Of a DNA stretch of 64,000 nt, positions 1-10,903 are shown in pieces (position 1 is the stretch's first letter; each line of letters begins with the position of its first letter). The translations under genes were made by a program, and so were the position numbers. A model generated the notes under the pieces. That model saw nothing but the letters and a program-made list of their open reading frames with translations. It made no database searches and was not told the origin of the DNA. Location: positions 1,426,001-1,490,000 of the forward strand of contig NZ_CP029287.2 of NCBI RefSeq assembly GCF_003201675.2. The letters are read 5' to 3'. The DNA is from Metallosphaera hakonensis JCM 8857 = DSM 7519 (lineage in GTDB: Archaea; Thermoproteota; Thermoprotei_A; Sulfolobales; Sulfolobaceae).

Positions 1-1
1 T

Positions 2-808
2 AAGTTAGTCAAAGTGAGGGTAAGAGACCTAAGGATTCCAGAAATAGGTGATAAGTTCGCTACTAGACATGGACAAAAAGGAGTTGTTGGGATGTTAATA
101 CCTCAGGTTGACATGCCTTATACTACCACGGGCCTAGTTCCTGATATAATCTTGAATCCGCACGCTCTTCCATCTAGGATGACTGTAGGCCAGATCATGG
201 AAGCCTTGAGTGGTAAATTCGTAGCTGCCTCAGGAAATTCGGTTGATGCTACCCCGTTCTACAATACACCTATTGAAGAAATTCAAAAGAAATTGCTAGA
301 CAACGGATATCTGAGCGATGGATCAGAAGTTGTATATGATGGAAGGACAGGGGAGAAGTTAAAGGGAAGAATACTCTTCGGGATAGTATATTACCAGAAG
401 CTACATCATATGGTTGCAGACAAGATGCATGGACGTGGAAGAGGTCCAGTTCAGATACTGACAAGGCAACCCACTGAGGGAAGAGCTAGGGAAGGAGGAC
501 TTAGGTTTGGAGAGATGGAGAGGGATTGTCTAATTGGATACGGAGCCGCGATGCTAATAAAGGACAGGCTTTTGGATAATTCGGATAAGGCCACAGTTTA
601 TATATGTGATCAATGTGGGTATGTGGGTTGGTATGACAGGGCTAAGAATAAATATGTATGCCCGATTCACGGAGATAAGTCCACTTTATATCCGGTTGTA
701 ATTTCGTATGCGTTTAAGCTACTACTTCAGGAGTTAATGAGTATGGTGATAGCCCCAAGATTAGTTCTAGGGGAAAGGGTCCCAGTTAACGGTGATTCAA
801 ATGAGTGA
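2..808 (+). CDS. rpoB: DNA-directed RNA polymerase subunit B (Rpo2), C-terminal part
   Basis: This is the C-terminal 268 residues of the second-largest RNA polymerase subunit. The frame is open to the window edge, so the gene starts upstream. Visible family signatures are the [10 protein letters not shown] motif near the start, the [14 protein letters not shown] segment, and a zinc site CDQC...CPIH in the last quarter that helps clamp the subunit to A'. The stop codon overlaps the start of rpoA1 by 8 bp, the usual translationally coupled arrangement of the archaeal rpo operon. Sulfolobales normally carry one unsplit rpoB, and this fragment fits that. The only uncertainty is the missing 5' part. 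Confidence 0.97.
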   Translation, partial: KLVKVRVRDLRIPEIGDKFATRHGQKGVVGMLIPQVDMPYTTTGLVPDIILNPHALPSRMTVGQIMEALSGKFVAASGNSVDATPFYNTPIEEIQKKLLDNGYLSDGSEVVYDGRTGEKLKGRILFGIVYYQKLHHMVADKMHGRGRGPVQILTRQPTEGRAREGGLRFGEMERDCLIGYGAAMLIKDRLLDNSDKATVYICDQCGYVGWYDRAKNKYVCPIHGDKSTLYPVVISYAFKLLLQELMSMVIAPRLVLGERVPVNGDSNE

Positions 809-3461
809 AAAATATCAAATAAATGAGAAAATTGTTAAAGGCATTCGTTTCGGAATTTTGTCTCCAGATGAAATAAGGAAGATGTCGGTAACTGCTATAA
901 TAACCGCCGATGTTTACGACGAAGATGGTACCCCTATTGAGGGTAGCGTGATGGATTCCAGGCTAGGGATAATTGAGCCAGGTCAGAAATGCCCCGTTTG
1001 CGGAAATGTAATAGGAAATTGTCCAGGCCATTTTGGTCATATAGAGCTAGTTAGACCTGTTATTCATGTAGGCTTTGTGAAACATGTTCATGACCTTTTG
1101 AGATCCACATGTAGAAGATGTGGAAGGGTTAAGGTAAGTGAAGAGGATATCCAAAAGTACAGGAAGATCTACGACGCAATAAAGAAGAGATGGCCATCCG
1201 CGGCCAAGAGGCTTATAGACCATGTTAAGAAATCATCTATGAAGGCACCTGTATGTCCACATTGTTCGGAGAAGCAACTGAAACTTAAGCTCGAGAAGCC
1301 CTATAACTTCTACGAGGAGAGAAAAGAAGGTGTAATGAGATTAACTCCTTCCGATATAAGAGAGAGACTAGAGAGGATACCTGATTCTGATGTGGAGCTT
1401 CTTGGCTATGATCCAACCACTAGTAGACCAGAGTGGATAATACTAACTGTCTTACCAGTACCACCTATTACAATTAGACCCTCCATAATGATTGAAAGTG
1501 GAATAAGAGCAGAGGACGACTTAACTCATAAATTAGTAGATATAGTCAGAATAAATGAAAGACTGAAGGAAAGTATAGATGCAGGGGCTCCTCAACTTAT
1601 CGTGGAAGATCTATGGGATCTTTTACAATATCATGTTGCCACATACTTTGATAATGAGATACCGGGTTTACCCACGTCTAAGCACAGATCGGGCAGACCG
1701 TTAAGAACTTTAGCTCAGAGATTAAAGGGCAAGGAGGGAAGGTTCAGGGGTAATCTATCAGGAAAACGAGTAGACTTCTCAGCTAGAACAGTAATATCCC
1801 CAGACCCAAATATCAGTATTGATGAGGTAGGCGTTCCATATGATGTAGCCCAAATCCTAACTGTCCCAGAGAAGGTTACCAAATGGAACATAGATAGAAT
1901 GAGGCAATACGTTATAAACGGTCCAGATAAATGGCCAGGGGCTAACTATGTAGTGAGATCAGACGGTAGAAGAATAGATCTCAGATACGTGAAGGATAGA
2001 AAGGAACTCGCGGCCACATTAGCTCCAAACTTCATAGTGGAGAGACATTTAATTGACGGAGATATCGTAATATTTAACAGGCAACCCTCTCTTCACAGGA
2101 TCTCCATGATGGGACATAGGGTAAGGGTACTTCCTGGGAGAACGTTCAGGCTAAACTTACTTGTATGTCCACCCTATAATGCCGACTTTGACGGAGACGA
2201 AATGAACTTGCACGTACCCCAATCAGAGGAGGCTATAGCTGAGACAAAGGAACTGATGACAGTCCATCGTAATATTCTTACGCCTAGATACGGCGGACCC
2301 ATAATCGGATCTGCCCAGGATTACATTAGTGGAGCTTATCTGCTTACCGTAAAGACTACATTACTAACCGAAGATGAGGTTCAAACAATCCTTGGTGTAG
2401 CTAATATGAATAAAAACCTGGGAGAACCTGCAATTCTGTCTCCCAAGAGAATGTATACAGGAAAGCAGATTGTAAGTCTGTTTCTTCCCGAGGACTTCAA
2501 TTTCCATGGACCTGCCAACATATCAAGTGGGTCTAGATCTTGTAAGGATGAAGATTGCCCACATGATTCTTTCGTCGTAATTAAGAAGGGGAAACTTCTG
2601 GAGGGCGTATTCGATAAGAAAGCTCTAGGTAACCAACAGGCCGAAAGTATACTACATTGGTTAGTTAGGGAGTATGACGAGAATTATGTGTTATGGTTGA
2701 TGGATAACCTATTCAAAGTCTTCCTAAGGTATATTGAGCTCCATGGTCTTACAATGACATTATCCGACGTTACAATTCCAGAGGAGGCCTCTAAGAAAAT
2801 TGCTGATAGAGCACAAGAGGCTAGAAGAAAAGTTAACGAATTGATAGAGAGCTATAAAAAAGGTCAACTAGAGGTTATACCAGGAAGGACCACAGAAGAG
2901 AGCCTAGAGAGTTATATCTTAGACGTCCTAGATAAATTGAGAAATGAAGCTGGAGAGATAGCTACAACGTATCTTGACCCGTTCAACAACGCCTATATTA
3001 TGGCTAGAACTGGAGCTAGAGGAAGCGTATTAAATATCACTCAGATGGCTGCTATGCTAGGTCAGCAATCAGTAAGAGGGGAGAGAATAAAACGGGGATA
3101 TACCACAAGGACTTTGCCCCATTTCAAGCCTAATGATATAACGCCAGAGGCTAGAGGGTTCATTTACTCTTCATTCAGGAGTGGATTGAATCCAATCGAG
3201 ACGTTCTTTCATGCGGCAGGAGGCAGGGAGGGTCTAGTGGATACCGCTGTCAGAACGTCGCAGAGTGGTTATATGCAAAGAAGGCTTATCAATGCTCTCT
3301 CCGATTTGAGAATAGAGTATGATGGAACAGTGAGGACATTATATGGCGAGGTCATACAAACATTATATGGAGGGGACGGTGTTCATCCAATGCAGAGCGC
3401 TCACGGTAAAACTATAGATGTTGATAGAGTAATGGAAAGAATAGTTGGTTGGAAGAGGTGA
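801..3461 (+). CDS. rpoA1: DNA-directed RNA polymerase subunit A' (Rpo1N)
   Basis: This is the N-terminal portion of the split largest subunit, carrying the catalytic centre. The Mg-binding loop [10 protein letters not shown] is intact with Asp462, Asp464 and Asp466. N-terminal zinc-binding cysteines are seen in [17 protein letters not shown] and again in CRRCG and CPHCS. The ATG at 801 is chosen over an in-frame GTG at 792 because a GGTGAT ribosome site at 791-796 sits 4 nt before it. The length of 886 residues is usual for the family. rpoA2 follows 6 bp downstream, so the two halves of the largest subunit are made in sequence. Confidence 0.98.
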   Translation: MSEKYQINEKIVKGIRFGILSPDEIRKMSVTAIITADVYDEDGTPIEGSVMDSRLGIIEPGQKCPVCGNVIGNCPGHFGHIELVRPVIHVGFVKHVHDLLRSTCRRCGRVKVSEEDIQKYRKIYDAIKKRWPSAAKRLIDHVKKSSMKAPVCPHCSEKQLKLKLEKPYNFYEERKEGVMRLTPSDIRERLERIPDSDVELLGYDPTTSRPEWIILTVLPVPPITIRPSIMIESGIRAEDDLTHKLVDIVRINERLKESIDAGAPQLIVEDLWDLLQYHVATYFDNEIPGLPTSKHRSGRPLRTLAQRLKGKEGRFRGNLSGKRVDFSARTVISPDPNISIDEVGVPYDVAQILTVPEKVTKWNIDRMRQYVINGPDKWPGANYVVRSDGRRIDLRYVKDRKELAATLAPNFIVERHLIDGDIVIFNRQPSLHRISMMGHRVRVLPGRTFRLNLLVCPPYNADFDGDEMNLHVPQSEEAIAETKELMTVHRNILTPRYGGPIIGSAQDYISGAYLLTVKTTLLTEDEVQTILGVANMNKNLGEPAILSPKRMYTGKQIVSLFLPEDFNFHGPANISSGSRSCKDEDCPHDSFVVIKKGKLLEGVFDKKALGNQQAESILHWLVREYDENYVLWLMDNLFKVFLRYIELHGLTMTLSDVTIPEEASKKIADRAQEARRKVNELIESYKKGQLEVIPGRTTEESLESYILDVLDKLRNEAGEIATTYLDPFNNAYIMARTGARGSVLNITQMAAMLGQQSVRGERIKRGYTTRTLPHFKPNDITPEARGFIYSSFRSGLNPIETFFHAAGGREGLVDTAVRTSQSGYMQRRLINALSDLRIEYDGTVRTLYGEVIQTLYGGDGVHPMQSAHGKTIDVDRVMERIVGWKR

Positions 3462-4646
<1,185 letters not shown>

Positions 4647-4650
4647 AAAC

Positions 4651-4962
4651 ATGTCACAATCTATTACTTTCGAATCAGAAATCAAGGTTCTTCTTAAGAC
4701 AGGCAAAGTTACCCTTGGCAGCAGAAGAACAATTAAGGCATTGAAATTAGGGAAGCTTAACGGCGTTATAGTGGCCTCCACTCTAAGGAGCGACATTAAA
4801 AGTGACATTGTAAGATACGCCTCATTAGCGGGAATACCTGTTATTGAGTATAAGGGAAGCGGATGGGAACTTGGGACTTTAGTAGGAAAGCCTTTTCTTA
4901 TCTCCACTATAGGTGTAGAGGAAATCGGCGACTCTCAAATCCTGAAATTGGCTAATTCTTAA
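4651..4962 (+). CDS. rpl30e: Ribosomal protein L30e
   Basis: A 103-residue L7Ae/L30e-fold protein of the large ribosomal subunit. The helix GSRRTIKALKLGKL and the strand-turn GVIVASTL are typical of L30e. It begins 5 bp after rpoA2 and sits directly before nusA, the conserved crenarchaeal order A''-L30e-NusA-S12. L30e resembles other kink-turn binders such as L7Ae, but the rpo-operon position and the length favour L30e. Confidence 0.93.
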   Translation: MSQSITFESEIKVLLKTGKVTLGSRRTIKALKLGKLNGVIVASTLRSDIKSDIVRYASLAGIPVIEYKGSGWELGTLVGKPFLISTIGVEEIGDSQILKLANS

Positions 4963-4974
4963 TGGTGATATTTG

Positions 4975-5406
4975 GTGCCTGAAATAAAGTTGACTCCAGA
5001 AGAAATGCGCTATATGTCGCTTTTCCAAGATGTTACGAGAGTAACAGTTAGGGATTGCATTATAGATGAAGAAGGAAATCGAATAATCTTCTTAGTTGAT
5101 CCAGACAACATGGGTATGGCGATAGGAAAGGGAGGAATTAACATAAAGAAACTCAAAAAAATTATAGGGAAGGATATAGAGGTCGTGGCCTATAGTGATA
5201 ATCTTGAGGATCTAATTAAGAACCTTATGTCTCCGGCTAGAGTTAGAAGCGTAAAGACCATCGACAGTAATTCGAGAAAGACTGTACATGTAACAGTTGA
5301 TCCGCAAGATAAGGCTATAGCTATAGGAAGAGCTGGGAGGAACGTTACTAGGGCCAAAATAATTTTAAAAAGATACATGGACATAGACTCCGTGATAATT
5401 AACTAA
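4975..5406 (+). CDS. nusA: Archaeal NusA-like transcription factor (two KH domains)
   Basis: This short archaeal NusA lacks the polymerase-binding and S1 domains of the bacterial protein and consists essentially of two KH RNA-binding domains. The GXXG loops are visible as [11 protein letters not shown] in the first half and [12 protein letters not shown] in the second. GTG 4975 is preferred to TTG 4972 because it is 5 nt from the GGTGAT site at 4964-4969, the same spacing as neighbouring genes. The likely role is RNA binding during elongation or termination; the archaeal function is less well established than the bacterial one. Confidence 0.92.
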   Translation: MPEIKLTPEEMRYMSLFQDVTRVTVRDCIIDEEGNRIIFLVDPDNMGMAIGKGGINIKKLKKIIGKDIEVVAYSDNLEDLIKNLMSPARVRSVKTIDSNSRKTVHVTVDPQDKAIAIGRAGRNVTRAKIILKRYMDIDSVIIN

Positions 5407-5417
5407 GAGGTGTCGAT

Positions 5418-5858
5418 TTGGCAGATAAGTCTCCTAAAGGTATTTTCGCGGCAAGGAAACTGAAAATGAGAAGGCTGAAATTTAGGTGGAGCCAAAGGAA
5501 ATTTAAGACTAGAGTCTTGCAGTTGAAGAAAAGATTTGACCCTCTACAGGGTGCTCCCATGGCCAGAGGTGTCGTGCTAGAGAAGGTGGGTATAGAATCT
5601 AGACAGCCTAACTCAGCAGTCAGGAAATGTGTTAGAGTTCAGTTGGTTAAGAACGGGAGGGTTGTAACAGCCTTCGTTCCAGGGGACGGCGGTGTGAACT
5701 TCATTGATGAGCACGACGAAGTGATAATAGCTGGGATAGGCGGTACTTTAGGTAGATCCATGGGTGACTTGCCAGGGGTTAGATTCAAGGTCATAATGGT
5801 TAACGGAGTCTCCCTTGATGCTCTATATAAGGGCAAGAAACAGAAACCTGTGAGATAG
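5418..5858 (+). CDS. rps12: Ribosomal protein S12 (uS12)
   Basis: The decoding-centre protein of the small subunit, 146 residues including the basic N-terminal extension of archaeal/eukaryal S12. The signature [13 protein letters not shown] and the downstream [18 protein letters not shown] region are intact. It starts at TTG 5418 with GAGGTG at 5407-5412 as ribosome site. The next + strand gene of the str-type cluster, rps7, is separated from it by an oppositely oriented DUF151 gene. The two 3' ends are only 11 bp apart. Confidence 0.97.
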   Translation: MADKSPKGIFAARKLKMRRLKFRWSQRKFKTRVLQLKKRFDPLQGAPMARGVVLEKVGIESRQPNSAVRKCVRVQLVKNGRVVTAFVPGDGGVNFIDEHDEVIIAGIGGTLGRSMGDLPGVRFKVIMVNGVSLDALYKGKKQKPVR

Positions 5859-5869
5859 ACCTTCTCCTT

Positions 5870-6334
5870 CTAGCTCTTATTACTTCTCTCAGCTGACCTG
5901 TCAACTAGTTCTTTCTTTACTCTTATGGGTTTTCCAGTTAATAGGGCCAAATAGATAGCGTGGCTTGGTATCATTCTTTTCTGAATTATTAATCCGCCGA
6001 AGTTTAGTTCCACAGTAGCAAGATAAATATCATCAAGGATATCGTCAATAGTTACTTGAGTGACTCTTTTCTGAAGTTCGTCTATTATCTCAGGTATAAA
6101 GGAGATGATATCATATACAGTCTCTCTTCGAGCAAGCTCCGATTGATTACCAGAATCGTTAGATTCATTTTTCATTAATTTATTGATGGCGTTCACTATA
6201 TCCGGTGGAACATAAAATAAATTGAATTCTCTTCCATCCTCTAGGTAACATACTATAACTGGAACCCCTGACATTGGTGAAATGAAAGCGTCTACTTTAT
6301 TGACCCCTATATACTCTTGTTCTTGTTCAGCCAT
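5870..6334 (-). CDS. DUF151 family protein (bifunctional nuclease domain)
   Basis: A 154-residue protein of the DUF151/BFN family. The pattern IVCYLEDGREFNLFYVPPDIVNAINKL and the C-terminal RMIPSHAIYLALLTGKPIRVKKEL resemble family members such as Thermotoga TM0160. An acidic serine/asparagine-rich linker sits near residues 54-66. Homologues have been described as nucleases in plants, but the archaeal role is unknown. A TATA-like TTTAATA about 30 bp upstream (near 6362-6372) suggests its own promoter and leaderless or short-leader expression. It is inserted antiparallel between rps12 and rps7. Confidence 0.8.
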   Translation of the reverse strand: MAEQEQEYIGVNKVDAFISPMSGVPVIVCYLEDGREFNLFYVPPDIVNAINKLMKNESNDSGNQSELARRETVYDIISFIPEIIDELQKRVTQVTIDDILDDIYLATVELNFGGLIIQKRMIPSHAIYLALLTGKPIRVKKELVDRSAERSNKS

Positions 6335-6421
6335 TATATATTATCTTATCTCGTAAGGGCTATTAAACCCTTCATGAATAGTTATTTAATCCGTCTAGTT
6401 TGAATAGTGGTGAGTGTGGAA

Positions 6422-7006
6422 ATGAGCAACTATGAACTATCAAATCTAGATCTAAGAATATTCGGTAAATGGGACAATAAGGTTGAAATCAGGGATCCAA
6501 GCCTGAAGAAATATATCTCATTAATACCCGTATACCTTCCTCACTCTGGGGGAAGACATGAACACAGAAGGTTCGGAAAGGCCAGAGTATCCATAGTGGA
6601 ACGTCTGATTAACGAGTTGATGAGGCCAGGTAAGAACAAGGGAAAGAAGATTTTAGGTTACAATATAGTCAAGGCCACTTTTGAATTAATTAATGCTAGA
6701 ACTGGCCAAAATCCCCTTCAAGTTTTAGTTAGGGCGATAGAGAACTCAGCTCCTAGAGAAGAAGTAACCAGAATAATGTATGGAGGTATAGTCTACTACG
6801 TAGCAGTTGACGTCTCACCACAAAGAAGAGTTGACATAGTGCTTAGACATCTTGTTGAGGGCGCAAGAGACGCTGCCTTCAATAATCCAAGACCCATAGA
6901 AGAGGCCCTAGCGGACGAGTTGATTGCTGCTGCAAACGGAGACAACAGAAGCTTTGCGATAAGGAAAAAAGAAGAGATGGAAAGAATAGCCTTAAGCTCC
7001 AGGTAA
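6422..7006 (+). CDS. rps7: Ribosomal protein S7 (uS7)
   Basis: The head protein of the small subunit that organises the 3' major domain of 16S rRNA, 194 residues from ATG 6422. Conserved stretches are [26 protein letters not shown] and the C-terminal [11 protein letters not shown]...[14 protein letters not shown]. In-frame GTG codons at 6407, 6410 and 6416 would lengthen it. The GGTGAG site at 6409-6414 best serves ATG 6422. It is followed by EF-1alpha with its own promoter-like sequence in between. Confidence 0.96.
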   Translation: MSNYELSNLDLRIFGKWDNKVEIRDPSLKKYISLIPVYLPHSGGRHEHRRFGKARVSIVERLINELMRPGKNKGKKILGYNIVKATFELINARTGQNPLQVLVRAIENSAPREEVTRIMYGGIVYYVAVDVSPQRRVDIVLRHLVEGARDAAFNNPRPIEEALADELIAAANGDNRSFAIRKKEEMERIALSSR

Positions 7007-7015
7007 ATAGCTAAA

Positions 7016-7024
7016 CTTTTATTA
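7016..7024 (+). promoter_or_regulatory. TATA-like promoter element of EF-1alpha
   Basis: The sequence CTTTTATTA lies 37-45 bp before the EF-1alpha start, in the 54-bp gap after rps7. Its position implies a short leader containing the GGAG-type site just before the ATG. Assigned by position and composition only. Confidence 0.45.
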
Positions 7025-7060
7025 ACTTACATCCTTTATGACCGGTAGGAGTTGAGCTAG

Positions 7061-8368
7061 ATGTCTCAAAAGCCGCACTTGAATTTGATCGTTATAGGGC
7101 ATGTAGACCACGGAAAGAGCACTCTAGTCGGAAGGCTGTTAATGGACAGAGGATTCTTAGATGAAAAGACCATTAAGGAAGCGGAGGAAGCTGCAAAGAA
7201 GCTAGGGAAGGAGTCAGAGAAATATGCATTCCTTCTTGACAGGCTCAAGGAGGAAAGGGAAAGAGGTGTAACAATTAATCTAACTTTTATGAAGTTTGAG
7301 ACCAGGAAATACTTCTTCACCATCATTGATGCACCTGGACACAGAGACTTCGTTAAGAACATGATAACGGGGGCTAGCCAGGCAGACGCAGCAATACTTG
7401 CCGTTTCAGCAAGGAAAGGCGAGTTTGAGTCAGGGATGAGCCTAGAAGGCCAGACCAGGGAGCATATAATCCTCGCGAAGACAATGGGACTAAACCAAGT
7501 TATCGTGGCAATTACGAAGATGGATGTAGCGGAGCCACCATATGATCAAAAAAGATACAATGAGGTTAAAGAAACCATAGAGAAGTTTATGAAGTCCTTT
7601 GGTTTCGACATGTCTAAGGTAAAGTTCATACCCATCGTATCTATCACTGGGGAGAACGTAACCAAGAGATCAGATAACATGAAATGGTACAATGGGCCTA
7701 CACTAGAGGAAGCTCTAGATATGCTAGAGATTCCACCAAAACCAGTGGATAAACCCTTGAGGTTACCAATCCAGGAAGTCTATTCTATATCGGGTGTTGG
7801 GACGGTTCCCGTGGGAAGAGTTGAGAGCGGAGTTATGAAAGTTGGGGACAAGATAGTGTTCATGCCTGCAGGCAAGTCTGCAGAGGTAAGGTCTATTGAA
7901 ACCCATCATACCAAGTTGGAGAAAGCAGAGCCTGGAGACAATATTGGATTCAACGTTAGAGGTATAGATAAGAAGGATGTAAAGAGAGGGGATGTAGTAG
8001 GACATACAACGAACCCGCCATCAGTGGCGGACGAGTTCACTGCGAGGATAATAGTAGTGTGGCATCCAACAGCATTAGCAGTTGGCTATACTCCAGTAGT
8101 TCACGTACATACAGCTAGCATAGCCTGTAGAGTATCTGAGATAGTTGCTAGATTAGATCCAAAGACAGGTAAGGAGGCCGAGAAGAACCCACAGTTCATT
8201 AAGCAAGGAGAGTCTGCCATAGTTAAGTTCAAACCCATCAAGCCTTTATGCATTGAGAAGTTCAGCGACTTCCCAGCACTCGGAAGATTTGCCATGAGAG
8301 ATATGGGTAAAACGGTTGGTGTTGGAGTAATTAATGATGTGAAACCAACAAAGATAGAGATTAAGTAA
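7061..8368 (+). CDS. tuf: Translation elongation factor 1-alpha
   Basis: The GTPase that brings aminoacyl-tRNA to the ribosome (435 residues). All G motifs are present: GHVDHGKST at residues 12-20, [16 protein letters not shown] and TKMD. Domains 2 and 3 follow with the normal beta-barrel motifs ([21 protein letters not shown]). It is followed at 21 bp by rps10, as in most archaea. Strand, length and sequence are unremarkable for Sulfolobales. Confidence 0.99.
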   Translation: MSQKPHLNLIVIGHVDHGKSTLVGRLLMDRGFLDEKTIKEAEEAAKKLGKESEKYAFLLDRLKEERERGVTINLTFMKFETRKYFFTIIDAPGHRDFVKNMITGASQADAAILAVSARKGEFESGMSLEGQTREHIILAKTMGLNQVIVAITKMDVAEPPYDQKRYNEVKETIEKFMKSFGFDMSKVKFIPIVSITGENVTKRSDNMKWYNGPTLEEALDMLEIPPKPVDKPLRLPIQEVYSISGVGTVPVGRVESGVMKVGDKIVFMPAGKSAEVRSIETHHTKLEKAEPGDNIGFNVRGIDKKDVKRGDVVGHTTNPPSVADEFTARIIVVWHPTALAVGYTPVVHVHTASIACRVSEIVARLDPKTGKEAEKNPQFIKQGESAIVKFKPIKPLCIEKFSDFPALGRFAMRDMGKTVGVGVINDVKPTKIEIK

Positions 8369-8389
8369 ACAGTTTTATGGTGCGGATAG

Positions 8390-8698
8390 ATGCCAAACAA
8401 AGCAAGGATAAGGCTTTGGAGCACCAATGTCAACAACCTCAATTACGTGGTCAATCAGATAAGGGGAATAGTAGATAAAACCGGAGTCAGTATGAGGGGA
8501 CCCATCCCTCTTCCCACGAGGAGGATGGAGGTACCAGTAATGAGGTTGCCACATGGAGAAGGTAGAAAGAAGTGGGAGAAGTGGGAGATGTCCCTACATA
8601 AACGCATAATTGACATATCAGCAGACGAAAGGGTAATGAGACAACTAATGAGAGTTAAGGTACCTGAGGATGTCTATATAGAGATACAACTTATTTAG
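8390..8698 (+). CDS. rps10: Ribosomal protein S10 (uS10)
   Basis: The 102-residue small-subunit protein S10. The loop segment GPIPLPTRR and the C-terminal [16 protein letters not shown] are typical. It lies directly downstream of EF-1alpha in the conserved order. Its stop codon region overlaps a TATA-like CTTATTTA that appears to serve the following tRNA-Ser gene. A T-run right after the stop may end the protein-gene transcript. Confidence 0.97.
   Translation: MPNKARIRLWSTNVNNLNYVVNQIRGIVDKTGVSMRGPIPLPTRRMEVPVMRLPHGEGRKKWEKWEMSLHKRIIDISADERVMRQLMRVKVPEDVYIEIQLI
8690..8697 (+). promoter_or_regulatory. TATA-like element of tRNA-Ser(GGA)
   Basis: CTTATTTA is centred about 25 bp upstream of the mature tRNA 5' end and overlaps the rps10 stop codon. 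The spacing fits an archaeal TATA box for leader-free tRNA transcription. Confidence 0.45.
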
Positions 8699-8701
8699 GA
8701 C

Positions 8702-8708
8702 ATTTTTT
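8702..8708 (+). terminator. T-rich terminator-like run after rps10
   Basis: A short run of T residues follows the rps10 stop by a few bases. Archaeal transcripts often end at such T-tracts. This one is short and lies between the proposed tRNA TATA box and the tRNA, so the assignment is weak. Confidence 0.25.
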
Positions 8709-8718
8709 CCTGTGTAGT

Positions 8719-8814
8719 GCCGGGGTGCCCGAGCGGACCAAGGGGCTGGCCTGGAGAGGAATCCGGCTAGCCAGTAGGGGCAACCCTACGCGGGTTCAAA
8801 TCCCGCCCCCGGCG
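8719..8814 (+). tRNA. tRNA-Ser(GGA) with a 12-nt anticodon-loop intron
   Basis: A class II tRNA with a perfect 7-bp acceptor stem (GCCGGGG/CCCCGGC), T stem GCGGG/CCCGC, long variable arm and discriminator G73, which fits serine rather than leucine. CCA is not encoded. The anticodon stem CTGGC (8746-8750)/GCCAG (8770-8774) encloses 19 nt instead of 7. Removing 8757-8768 restores the loop CTGGAGA with anticodon GGA. CTGG (8751-8754) pairs with CCGG (8763-8766), giving a 4-bp helix flanked by bulges AGA and CTA. This is a compact bulge-helix-bulge with cuts after the second bulge base. A direct repeat AG makes the cut ambiguous by a base or two without changing the product. Confidence 0.93.
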
Positions 8815-8832
8815 CGTATTTGGTGATATACC

Positions 8833-10131
8833 GTGTTACCGAGGGTTATTATATCGTCTGATCGTAGTTCATCTGGTAAAACTCTTGTATCTTCAGCTAT
8901 CATGTGGTCTCTTTCCAAAAAGCTTCGTGTTAGGGGCTTCAAGGCAGGTCCAGATTATATAGACCCTGGATATCACAGAATTGCTACGGGAAGGCCGTCA
9001 ATAAATTTGGATCTTTTCATGATGGGCAAAGAGGGAGTTCTTAGATCTCTAGCTAAATATTCTAGGGACGTAGACATTTCGATTATTGAGGGAGTTATGG
9101 GTCTTTATGACGGCCATGGGATAGAATATAGTACTTTTAAATTATCAGAATTTACTAAAACACCGATTATTCTTGTACTTGATTGTAGTGCGATGGGATC
9201 CACGGCAGCAGCTATAATCCATGGTTTGAAGAGTTATGGTGGAGCAGATATAAGGGGGGTCATCTTTAATAAAATCGGGTCAGAAACTCATTATTCCTAT
9301 TGTAAGGAAAACGTAAGAGACGTCAAAGTTCTAGGATACATTCCAAGAATCTCTTTTACAGTGCCTTCGAGGCATTTAGGCCTATTTACAGTGGAGACCT
9401 ACAACCAAGCCATTGATGCCATAAGATTGATTTCAGAGCAAGTAGAATCACACGTTGACTTAGATGAAGTAGTTGATATAGCGAGCAGTGCCCCTGATAT
9501 AGATTTTATGGAAGAGAATGAGGAAGAGAACAGGAATCCGAATAAAGTAGCTGCTATAGCCTATGACTCCGCGTTTTCATTCTATTATCAGGAAAATTTA
9601 GACCAAATAGCCAAGAAATATACAATCAAGTTATTTAGTCCTATCAACAATGAGAAGGTGGATGGAGCCAGTTTGATTTATTTGGGCGGTGGATATCCTG
9701 AGCTTTTTGTTAAAGAGTTGTCCCAATCCCAAGTTACCATGAAATGGATAAGTAACGAAGTTTCAAGAGGAACACCTCTTATAGCCGAGTGTGGAGGTCT
9801 AATGTATCTCTCGAGCTATATCAAAACTAAGGAAGGCTCATTCCCAATGGCTAAGATTTATGATATTGGAATATCGTTTGACAAACTTACTCTGGGGTAT
9901 AGAATAGCTGAAACCATTCAGGATTCCTTTTTTGGGGTAAAAGGAACCTTAATAAGAGGACATGAATTTCATACGTCTTCTCCAGAATATGTAAAAGAAA
10001 ATAACTTTGTATTCAAGTATAAGAACGGTCGAGGAATACTGGATGGTTTAGACGGAGCAAGAGTAAATAACTCGATTGCCTCTTACCTTCACGTACACTT
10101 CAATGGTTTAAGAAGAGGATTGTCTTTTTAG
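8833..10131 (+). CDS. cbiA: Cobyrinate a,c-diamide synthase
   Basis: A glutamine- and ATP-dependent amidase (432 residues) that converts acetate side chains a and c of cobyrinic acid to amides during cobalamin synthesis. The N-terminal P-loop DRSSSGKTLVSSA and the substrate segment RGFKAGPDYIDPGYH are diagnostic. The C-terminal class I glutamine amidotransferase half shows the nucleophile motif AECGGLMYL and a terminal histidine motif HVHF. GTG 8833 is supported by GGTGAT at 8822-8827. It begins 19 bp after the tRNA-Ser 3' end without a visible promoter of its own, so it may share the tRNA transcript. A CbiX cobaltochelatase gene near 28 kb belongs to the same pathway. Confidence 0.9.
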   Translation: MLPRVIISSDRSSSGKTLVSSAIMWSLSKKLRVRGFKAGPDYIDPGYHRIATGRPSINLDLFMMGKEGVLRSLAKYSRDVDISIIEGVMGLYDGHGIEYSTFKLSEFTKTPIILVLDCSAMGSTAAAIIHGLKSYGGADIRGVIFNKIGSETHYSYCKENVRDVKVLGYIPRISFTVPSRHLGLFTVETYNQAIDAIRLISEQVESHVDLDEVVDIASSAPDIDFMEENEEENRNPNKVAAIAYDSAFSFYYQENLDQIAKKYTIKLFSPINNEKVDGASLIYLGGGYPELFVKELSQSQVTMKWISNEVSRGTPLIAECGGLMYLSSYIKTKEGSFPMAKIYDIGISFDKLTLGYRIAETIQDSFFGVKGTLIRGHEFHTSSPEYVKENNFVFKYKNGRGILDGLDGARVNNSIASYLHVHFNGLRRGLSF

Positions 10132-10860
10132 TTCCAATCTTTTGACCCTTTCCAACATGTCCATCAACTTATCTATATCTCTTGCGTAGAGTCTGATTTT
10201 ATACGGGTATTTTGCCTCTGTGGAGTCTATCTCTACGTATTTCTTTTCTCTGTTTACCTGGAAGTTAGAATTTATTAGATGCTTTGCATGGAGGAAGACC
10301 GACATTCCACCAGACCCTATTATACCTTTCTCCGTTACCTTATAACTCATGGGAGCCATTGTTGACATCATGCTAGGCTTAAACAATCTCCTGTATACGA
10401 AGAAACCGAACAGATAGATTATCTCGAAATAACCTAGATAGACAGCCAATCTGTAATATGGGTCCGTCTGAGCTGTAGCCAATTTGGAGATATAACCGTA
10501 GACAAAGAAGAGTACAACAATATAGATTAAATAGGAGAAAAGCATTGTCATGTTTTTCTTGGCGAATTGCATATATTCTCTCTGATAATCTTCGTCCTTC
10601 ATCACCAGTTCGTTGGCGTTCTTTTCTTCATAAAGGGTACTAGAATTGGCTACCTCGACCATCAATTTCCTATCTCTCAGCATTGGATTTGACTTATAAG
10701 TCATGGAAAAGGTTATGGCCATAATAATAATGAAATATGATATAAATGCCTCAAGGAAATATTTAGGATAAAATCCTAGAATGACCGAAATTATAATCAG
10801 ATATGTTTGGCTAATAAGAGCAAATTTCCAATTGTAAGGATTAGGTGTCGCTGAAGACAT
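10108..10860 (-). CDS. Membrane protein, probably DUF2208 family
   Basis: A 250-residue protein with about four predicted membrane segments. Two lie at the N-terminus (FALISQTYLIIISVILGF and FISYFIIIMAITF) and two near residues 107-155. A soluble C-terminal domain rich in Lys/Arg/Glu follows. I recall similar proteins in crenarchaea under DUF2208, but the match is from memory and no function is known. The 3' end overlaps the end of cbiA by 24 bp on the opposite strand. The start is placed by a TATA-like GTATTTAAGT about 28 bp upstream, giving a leaderless message. Confidence 0.6.
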   Translation of the reverse strand: MSSATPNPYNWKFALISQTYLIIISVILGFYPKYFLEAFISYFIIIMAITFSMTYKSNPMLRDRKLMVEVANSSTLYEEKNANELVMKDEDYQREYMQFAKKNMTMLFSYLIYIVVLFFVYGYISKLATAQTDPYYRLAVYLGYFEIIYLFGFFVYRRLFKPSMMSTMAPMSYKVTEKGIIGSGGMSVFLHAKHLINSNFQVNREKKYVEIDSTEAKYPYKIRLYARDIDKLMDMLERVKRLELKRQSSS

Positions 10861-10869
10861 ACCAAGTGG

Positions 10870-10892
10870 TATATAACAGTGTAACTTAAATA
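10870..10892. promoter_or_regulatory. Divergent promoter region with two offset TATA elements
   Basis: The 43-bp gap between two divergent genes holds TATATAAC at 10870-10877, about 29 bp before the + strand start at 10904. On the minus strand it holds GTATTTAAGT at 10883-10892, about 28 bp before the start at 10860. Each TATA lies nearer the other gene, so the two core promoters interdigitate. Both transcripts would be leaderless. Confidence 0.5.
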
Positions 10893-10903
10893 CTTATATA
10901 ACA

